Positions 57,136-64,000 of a stretch of 64,000 nt of DNA are shown here, in pieces. Origin of the DNA: Meghimatium bilineatum (lineage: Eukaryota; Mollusca; Gastropoda; Stylommatophora; Philomycidae); the NCBI GenBank assembly GCA_034231615.1, contig CM067317.1:48055376-48119375 (forward strand), written 5' to 3'. The position numbers and the translations under genes are program-made. Numbering within the stretch: the stretch's first letter is position 1; the number at the start of each line of letters is the position of its first letter. The notes beneath the pieces are model-generated. The model did not search any database. It was not told where the DNA came from and saw only the letters and a program-made list of their open reading frames with translations.

Positions 57136-58055
57136 GTAAGTTTTCAAGATTTTGATGAGCATACATTAATTGTAAATTGTGTAAAATTGAGATTCTTTTT
57201 GTTTTGTTTAATTAGTTAGTCATCACATTATCACTATTGCACTCCAGAAAAAATGTGTTTTGTTTAGGCAGTCAGTAATCAGATCATCATAATTGCACTC
57301 TATACACATGTCTTTGTTTGTTTAGTTAGTAATCCGAACAGCTTAATAGGTACTCTAACATATGTTTTGTGGTTTTTATTTTAATATGTTAGTCAGTAAT
57401 CAGATCAACATCATTGCACTTGAAGTATATTTTGTTGGTTTCGTTTAGTTATTTAGTTAGTAATAAGATCAACAATATGGCACTGTATTTATTTATTTAT
57501 TTTGTGTATTTCTTGAATTAATAGGAATTACGAGCAATGAGGTTCTTGTTTCCAATGTGTGATTGGGGTTTTTGTCACCGCTTTCTTTCTGATGTTTTAG
57601 TTGTTGTGAAGACATGATACCTAGTCGTATTGCTTGATACTATGGTTGCTGGTGCATCAGTCGGCCTAGTATCTCTGACTTCAGTACAAGTGATTGCCCG
57701 GGCAGACATGTAGCCCTGCTCGATGTCGAGAATGGCCGGACCAATCTTAGTTTCCAGCTTCTGTTGGCTGGACTAAGGCTCTATTTCTACTTTAAAGAGT
57801 TGGCATTGAAGAGAATGTTTAAATAGAAACCAGTATCATGGCACACGGACATTCCCATAAGTGTTGTATTCTCAGTTACAGTAGCCATCGAAGCCAACCA
57901 GACTCAAAGTCTCAGTCAGATTGTCATTATCGAATCTTTTCAGAAAGGGCATACTTTCTTTCCTTATCAATTGTCATCCTATTTCTATCGTTCTTTGTAT
58001 GTGTATGTTATAGTATTTATGTGACAACCGGGGCCTGACTTCTAGTTGAGACGGC

Positions 58056-58234
58056 AAAGAATAGGATCAAATAGTAACGCAAAATGAGGAAAACGGGTTA
58101 CTAAAACACTTACCTAGCCTATTAATAAAATATATTTTAAAAAAACAAACAATAAAACTAAACAGGACAATTCTCCACGTATCGGCTCCACGTACCCTCT
58201 GACCATTTGGTTATTTATATAAAGAATAGGATCA
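58056..58234. mobile_element. Insertion with 14-bp target duplication (unit 3 copy)
   Basis: AAAGAATAGGATCA flanks it at 58056-58069 and 58221-58234, as in unit 2. Confidence 0.8.
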
Positions 58235-58799
58235 CTGTCTCCTTTCCAGTTATGTCGTAGGAGGTCGCTAGTGAAAGTTGGGGGATAGGTTGACAACCTG
58301 ACACCTGTGCAAAACATCATTGTCACATCATGTCTCCATTCCATACTTTTGTCTTCTATCAAATAGTCTCAATAGATGACGAAGAGATTCAGGTAAGCGG
58401 ACATTGCAGCTTTGTTCTTATGTGGTAGACTTCTAGGTGACGCAAGAATGCTAGATGTGCCATCACCGCACATGATTCAACAAATCTGGCAAAAAGAATG
58501 ATGAGATAGTTGGCACAGGGTGTTCTGTGCTTGTAGCAGGACGTGGTAATAATTGGATACTGGCTCACTGAAATGCCTCCCTGTAGGGACTAAACATGCA
58601 CACATAAACCCCATTACACAAACATGCTGTGAGACAAACTTATATGAGTCTGAGTGTCGTCTCAGTTACACAATTGACAAGAACTTGGACTGTCAAGAGA
58701 TATCTACTCGAAGCATAAGGGATTCTTTCATCCATTATCGCCTCCATCATCATTTCTTTAATTCATGACTGTCCATATTGGGTTGTACCTATCAGTTCT

Positions 58800-59156
58800 C
58801 AGTATAGTGCAATCCCTCTATAGCGCATACGTTTATAACAAATTATCCTATTTCACAATCCTTTTCAAAAATCGCTTATTACATGTAATTTTTATTATTT
58901 GTACTTAGCATCATCAATTGCTGTTCTGGCTTGTTTTGGTGGTCATGAATCTCCACAACTCTATTTAAAGTATAATTTACTTGGATATATAGTATGTAGT
59001 GTAGTGCATGGCTGAAACGTTGGTCTCACATTTGTGAGGTTCAACTACCTGTAAACACTGGGGATTTTTCTGTCGGAAGGTAAATTTCTTTTAAAAACTG
59101 ACCCTGTATAAGACGACAGCAAGAACATGTTGTTTTTAAACATATAGTTCCAAATA

Positions 59157-59189
<33 letters not shown>

Positions 59190-59375
59190 CCCACCGGTAA
59201 TTCCCTAATGTGAAACATGCAGTATTTCACGGGTCTTTTTCTTTCTCCAATCTCAGATGACTTTTTTTTCACGCCACGATATCAGACTATCTAATATTTT
59301 CTCACGACACTAAAACTAGCGAGTTTTTGTTATTGTGTAAATATTTCGTCAGTCCGAAACCAAGCTGTTATACTG
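58800..59375. mobile_element. MITE-like element with CAGTATA ends (unit 3 copy)
   Basis: It is a copy of 3443-4009 with a longer poly-C tract at 59158-59188. The first 100 bp mix unit-2-like and unit-1-like bases. Confidence 0.5.
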
Positions 59376-59487
59376 GGATTTGATTGCAATAGATCTTTCT
59401 TTCACAGCAAGAAACTCCTACTCTAAGCAATGTATTCGAGAAGAAACCTTCTACTCAGAATTGACTAAATGGTAGCATACCTTATTC

Positions 59488-59850
59488 TTCTTCATCTTCA
59501 GCGTTCATTCTCACACTCCTGCTGAATCTATACTGTAGCAGGACATAATCCATTCTAGATTCCTTAAAGATGTAGTCCAGTGAATGGAAATGCGATGTGT
59601 GGTCGTTTTATTTGCTCCAATGGCCCGACACATCCATCTTCGGCTGATATTCTATTCACGATGTAGAGCACAACTCTTCATTTTTTGGATGTAAAACTTT
59701 TCTAGAACATATAAATACGTTTCAGTAGTTTTCCACTGTGTACTGATCGGAAGGGATGCACAAATGACTGCTGTGGGATTTGAACCTAGTACTTTGGTCG
59801 TCACAGACACCCTCTGTACCCAGCCACCACAGAGCCGAACTCAAAAACGA
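59488..59850 (-). repeat. Dispersed repeat plus SINE family 1 (unit 3 copies)
   Basis: They correspond to 4122-4300 and 4375-4480. Confidence 0.6.
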
Positions 59851-60159
59851 TATATAATTGTATATATAAGGCTATTTTTGTATATATATATTCAATCTCA
59901 ATCACAGGAAACCATGTAACCATTTCTTTCTATCAATGTGGACGACTTTTTACCATTAACGTTCAGATGCACAGAAGTATCACAGAACATATAAGAGGCG
60001 GGTGCAGCCAAAATTAGCAAGAATTATTTCCTGTTGTGAACCATATCTCACAGAAAACAAGTGCATCATCATGATAGTTTTGTACACTCATCTCATGCAG
60101 CGTCACTTATCTTGGTATGCGCAACTTTCTCCCTGCTTTTTATTGGCTGGTGACACACA

Positions 60160-60414
60160 CACACACACAAAACTTTAAATACTGCTAGTTTACCTGTTAA
60201 GGAGTGCAGGGAGGCTGTTACGGCTGTGGGCATAAAGACTGCTTTTCCAGAGCTGTCACCGCGACATGTTCAGGGAGGATTGTTTATTTCACCTCAGAAA
60301 GATAAAAATGCTTTTCCCAACTACGGATTGAACCCGAGACCTCAGAAACTGATGTGCTCCACTAAGGTGCTCTATGGCCTGGCGCTCCACAAAACGTATA
60401 TTTGTCACAGAGTA
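60160..60414 (-). mobile_element. tRNA-derived SINE family 2 (unit 3 copy)
   Basis: It corresponds to 4791-5042 and is absent from unit 2. Confidence 0.72.
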
Positions 60415-60989
60415 TATGCAAATCGACAAATCATCTGTCGCATCAGCCAAGATTAGTGATGATGTGCGAGATCAGTAGACCGGACTATTCTGGGAAAGTA
60501 CTTCATAAATACTGTACTGGGAAATTTCTACTTCTTCGTCCCTCAGCTTAAAGAGGATTTAATCCCATACCTTGTAGAAAAACAGTTATATTGACTTTAC
60601 TCTTCACAGGGTTAAGAAGAAAATGATAAATGGTTGGTTGGTTGGTTGGCTAGTTGAATTAGTTAGTCGTTGGATCATCATCACTGCAATCTGGACACGT
60701 CCAGTTGCTCCGATCTCTACTTGAGTGTATTCGTCATTACACTTCTGCTGACAGTACCGATCCTATGCTGGTTGACCATCATTCTTCTGCGCCCTAAAAA
60801 TGCTCACTTCTAGTAACACCAAATTTCAATCTCTGATCTTAATTCCTAGCCATTGAAAAGGAATCATCATCCACATTAGTCTCACTCTCACGTGTTATAT
60901 CTCTTAAGGAGTTCAAAACGTCAGAGTGATTCATTGCCACATCGCCCTGTGCCACAATCGCGCATGATTCCAGTTGATACATGGTCTAT

Positions 60990-61113
60990 GTATATTAAGT
61001 GTTAAATCGGAATCATCTATGTATATTAAATGTTAGATGTGAATTATCTATGTATATTAAATGTTAGATGTGAATTATCTATGTATATTAAATGTTAGAT
61101 GTGAATTTTCAAT
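60990..61113. repeat. 31-bp tandem repeat at the exon B copy 3 acceptor
   Basis: It is the same as at 54650-54775. Confidence 0.9.
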
Positions 61114-61117
61114 GTAG

Positions 61118-61345
61118 GAAAAGTATGTGATACCGATATAGATGAATGCCAACTTGACCCATGCAAAAACAATGGAACATGCATCAACAATCCTGGTGGG
61201 TACAGTTGTGATTGTGTGACCGGTTACCGGGGCAGTGATTGTGCTCTGGACATTGATGAATGTGATCGTTTTCCATGCAAGAACGGAGCAATCTGCATAA
61301 ATTTCAATGGTGGATATACCTGCCAGTGTAAAGGTGGATTTGAAG
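61118..61345 (+). CDS. EGF-like protein, exon B copy 3
   Basis: This exon is 228 nt and appears identical to exon B copy 2, including the acceptor and the weak GTATTT donor. It sits 6338 bp after copy 2 and in frame after exon A copy 3. The order in this part is B-A-B-A, each pair adding four EGF domains. Confidence 0.88.
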
Positions 61346-61735
61346 GTATTTCAATTTATTTTTTACAGAATATACTTAAGTGGAACTGAATACTCCTGTA
61401 TCTTCCTTCAGTATTTACCTTTAGTTTTAACCTTCAGTTATTTACCTTTAGTTATGTATATTTGATCGCTCTCAAACTCCCCATGGAGCTCTCTTGTAGT
61501 AGAATGGTTTAACTAAATTGGCAACAGAATGTAGTCCAAAGAACATAAATTTGTTGTGTTGCTGTTCTGCTTGTGCCAATGGTACAATACTTCCGACTTT
61601 AGTGGTATTTACTTTGAGTATTTATCTGTGGTGTTTGTTTTATAGTATTTTCGTAGCATATCCTTTTCAGGACGTATTTATCAACACTTAATTTTTTGGT
61701 TGTGTTGATTTTCTAAGCAATATAAATACGTTCAG

Positions 61736-62170
61736 TAGTTTGCCACAACTCTGTCTCTTGTGTTGTTAATATGTTCCGTTGGTGTCTTCTTTTTGTGACA
61801 CATTGACAACCCATCCAGAAATTTCACTATTTGTCTTCCTGTCTCTTCTCCCCTTGATCTTTCCAGTGGTTACTAAATGTTCATGTTTTACTTTCCTCAT
61901 GTCATCACATGCCACAAAAATCTTGATTGTCTACTTTTAATTTTCGTTATAATTTGGTTATTTACTCCAGGTTCTCTGAGAACTTCTATATTAATGTTCT
62001 TGGTTGTCCATAGAATTTTCATCATTCTTGTTAAAAACAAAATCTTAGTTGTCTCCAGCATAACGTGGACAATTTTTTTTACAAAAACTAGTCTGAATTT
62101 GGATGTTTCTAGCCAAAATATAATGTTATCACAGCTAAGCTATTTAAGAAATGTTCAAAAGTTGTAGAGA
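61736..62170 (-). mobile_element. LINE 3' end, decayed (unit 4 copy)
   Basis: It corresponds to 60-500. Confidence 0.62.
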
Positions 62171-62454
62171 ATTAGCTCTATTATACTCAGATATTTTCAT
62201 ATGTACTTTGTCCCTCTCAAAGAAGTGATACTTCATTCGAAAGAAAACTTTTCATAGCAAGTAACCCTGTAAAGTCATCAATAATCTTCAGGGGTATCAT
62301 TATGCAAGCAAGTTATTACTAGCCAAATTTGAACTATTGAGATCGTGATTATAGAGCAAAAGCTTAACCACTATGCCAGGGATATTTGTAGTCAAATCTG
62401 AAGATAGAAGAGGAGGCGGGTTGGCGTGATCAAGAAGGTCTATGTGCTACAATT

Positions 62455-63069
62455 CAGAACGATCCTTCTAAAACGAGACACGGCTCGCTTTCTATAATGT
62501 GTATCCAAAGAACAATTGAGGTTGCAAGGAGGAAAGTGAAAGAGGAAATCTTGGATTGATAACATCAAGGAATGGTCTAGACATGATTACTCTACATTTC
62601 TCTGAATAACTAAGGACAGAGTTGATTGGAGAGCTTTTTCAGCTGATGCATCCAGTGTTGCAACCCCTATTGCCCTGACGAGTTATGGATCTTATTATTA
62701 CTATTATTATATTATAAAAGTTGACATCGACAAATTGATCGTGGAACATATAAACTAAACTAATGTTATAACACATCGGTGTTCAGAAAAATATGCTCTC
62801 GCTGTTGTGGAAGAATATTTAAGAAAATTAGATATAATAAGACGAGATCGTGTGAGGAATGTGGAGATTACACGAGTTCTTGGAACAGCGTCTCTGGTCA
62901 AATATATTAAAAAAAGAGACTAAAACGGTTTGGTCACTTAATGATACTGAATCCATATTGGTCAGCAGCAAGAGCATACAAAATGAGAGTGAAATCAAGA
63001 AGTGGTAGTGGGAATTCAAAAAGAAAGTGAATTGAATGAGTTACCAACGTTCTGAGACGTTACAATATT
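62455..63069 (+). mobile_element. Two LINE C-terminal fragments (unit 4 copy)
   Basis: It corresponds to 769-1404. Confidence 0.65.
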
Positions 63070-63240
63070 ACTGCATACCAAGCAACCAAACTATAGTTGG
63101 AAACCGAGTGGTTTTAATAATCTGATGCTATACAGCAAATGCAGAGAAAATAGACAGACAGACAGGAAGGTAGAATGACAGACAGACAAGCAGATAGATA
63201 AAGAGTGTTTCAATTTTTTAATTTTCAAATATTGTTTCAG

Positions 63241-63474
63241 GATCTCATTGTGAGATTGACATCGATGAGTGCAGAAATGCTAGTTCAGTGTGTGAAAATG
63301 GTGGCATTTGTACCAACGAGTTTGGCAGTTTTAAATGTCAATGTCCAAGTGCTTATACGGGAATCACATGTGAGATTGATGTCAACGAATGCTTGAGCAA
63401 TCCTTGTAAACACGAAAGTGTATGCAATAATTTACCTGGAGGTTACACCTGTAATTGTCAGGAAGGGTATACAG
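63241..63474 (+). CDS. EGF-like protein, exon A copy 4
   Basis: This exon is 234 nt and reads identically to exon A copy 3, with acceptor ATTGTTTCAG and donor GTAAGT. The gene continues beyond the right edge of the window. Confidence 0.9.
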
Positions 63475-64000
63475 GTAAGTTTTCAAGATTTTGATGAGCA
63501 TACATTAATTGTAAATTGTGTAAAATTGAGATTCTTTTGTTTTGTTTAATTAGTTAGTCATCACATTATCACTATTGCACTCCAGAAAAAATGTGTTTTG
63601 TTTAGGCAGTCAGTAATCAGATCATCATAATTGCACTCTATACACATGTCTTTGTTTTGTTTAGTTAGTAATCCGAACAGCTTAATAGGTACTCTAACAT
63701 ATGTTTTGTGGTTTTTATTTTAATATGTTAGTCAGTAATCAGATCAACATCATTGCACTTGAAGTATATTTTGTTGGTTTCGTTTAGTTATTTAGTTAGT
63801 AATAAGATCAACAATATGGCACTGTATTTATTTATTTATTTTGTGTATTTCTTGATATTAATAGGAATTACGAGCAATGAGGTTCTTGTTTCCAATGTGT
63901 GATTGGGGTTTTTGTCACCGCTTTCTTTCTGATGTTTTAGTTGTTGTGAAGACATGATACCTAGTCGTATTGCTTGATACTATGGTTGCTGGTGCATCAG

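Larger units (their letters stand above)
55340..61676. repeat. EGF cassette unit 3 (mosaic of unit-2-like and unit-1-like halves)
   Basis: This is a full-length unit of 6337 bp with exon A at 56902 and exon B at 61118. Its first half shares with unit 2 the 167-bp insertion, the repeat arrangement after exon A and a TCTATTTCTAC segment near 57780. Its second half shares with unit 1 the poly-C tract and the 250-bp SINE that unit 2 lacks. The switch is near 58870-58930. Confidence 0.88.
61677..64000. repeat. EGF cassette unit 4, cut by the window end
   Basis: It is nearly identical to the first 2.3 kb of unit 3 and includes exon A at 63241. The offset from unit 3 is 6337-6339 bp. Differences are almost all one-base length changes in homopolymers. 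Confidence 0.92.

Overview
This is AT-rich, intron- and repeat-dominated DNA from an animal. Single exons are flanked by GT/AG splice sites, the introns are long and full of decayed LINEs, tRNA-derived SINEs, MITE-like elements and minisatellites, and there are no operons, Shine-Dalgarno sites or prokaryotic genes. The mix of I-type LINEs with RNase H domains, RTE/CR1-like LINE ends and tRNA-SINEs fits a lophotrochozoan invertebrate, possibly a gastropod mollusc. That placement is inference, and the species cannot be read from the window.

The one recognisable host gene is a secreted or extracellular protein made of repeated, mostly calcium-binding EGF-like domains on the + strand. Each internal exon is flanked by phase-1 introns that cut the EGF domain between cysteines 5 and 6, so any exon can be spliced to any other in frame. 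Two exon types recur. Exon A is 234 nt (1571, 7875, 56902, 63241) and exon B is 228 nt (5749, 54780, 61118). A third exon at 13784-14061 carries two more EGF domains and a stop codon, and looks like the terminal exon. The first exon and signal peptide lie outside the window.

Layout. 1-11418: two tandem copies of a unit of about 6.3 kb carrying exons A and B; the second copy is cut off before its exon B. 11.4-14.1 kb: degenerate repeats, a retroposon copy, a 70-bp tandem repeat and the terminal exon. 14.3-19.5 kb: an RTE-like LINE fragment (- strand) and a long but dead I-type LINE (+ strand). 19.6-31.4 kb: minisatellites, a 163-bp inverted repeat pair, LINE ends, SINE-like and foldback sequences. 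31.9-38.3 kb: a second RNase-H-bearing LINE and a truncated sister copy. 39.6-43.6 kb: a very regular 45-bp satellite of about 89 monomers, open in several frames on both strands. 43.6-52.3 kb: related minisatellites, LINE tails and a 1.2-kb retroposon with a 13-bp target duplication. 52307-52406: a 100-N scaffold gap. 52407-64000: nearly two further, almost identical copies of the 6.3-kb EGF unit.

The most informative signal is in the EGF units. Units 3 and 4 look like recombinants: their first half matches unit 2 and their second half matches unit 1, with the switch near 58.87-58.93 kb. That is the product expected from unequal crossing-over between units 1 and 2, which would lengthen the EGF domain array by cassettes of four domains. 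Because the copies sit across a gap and are nearly identical to each other, an assembly artefact must be excluded.
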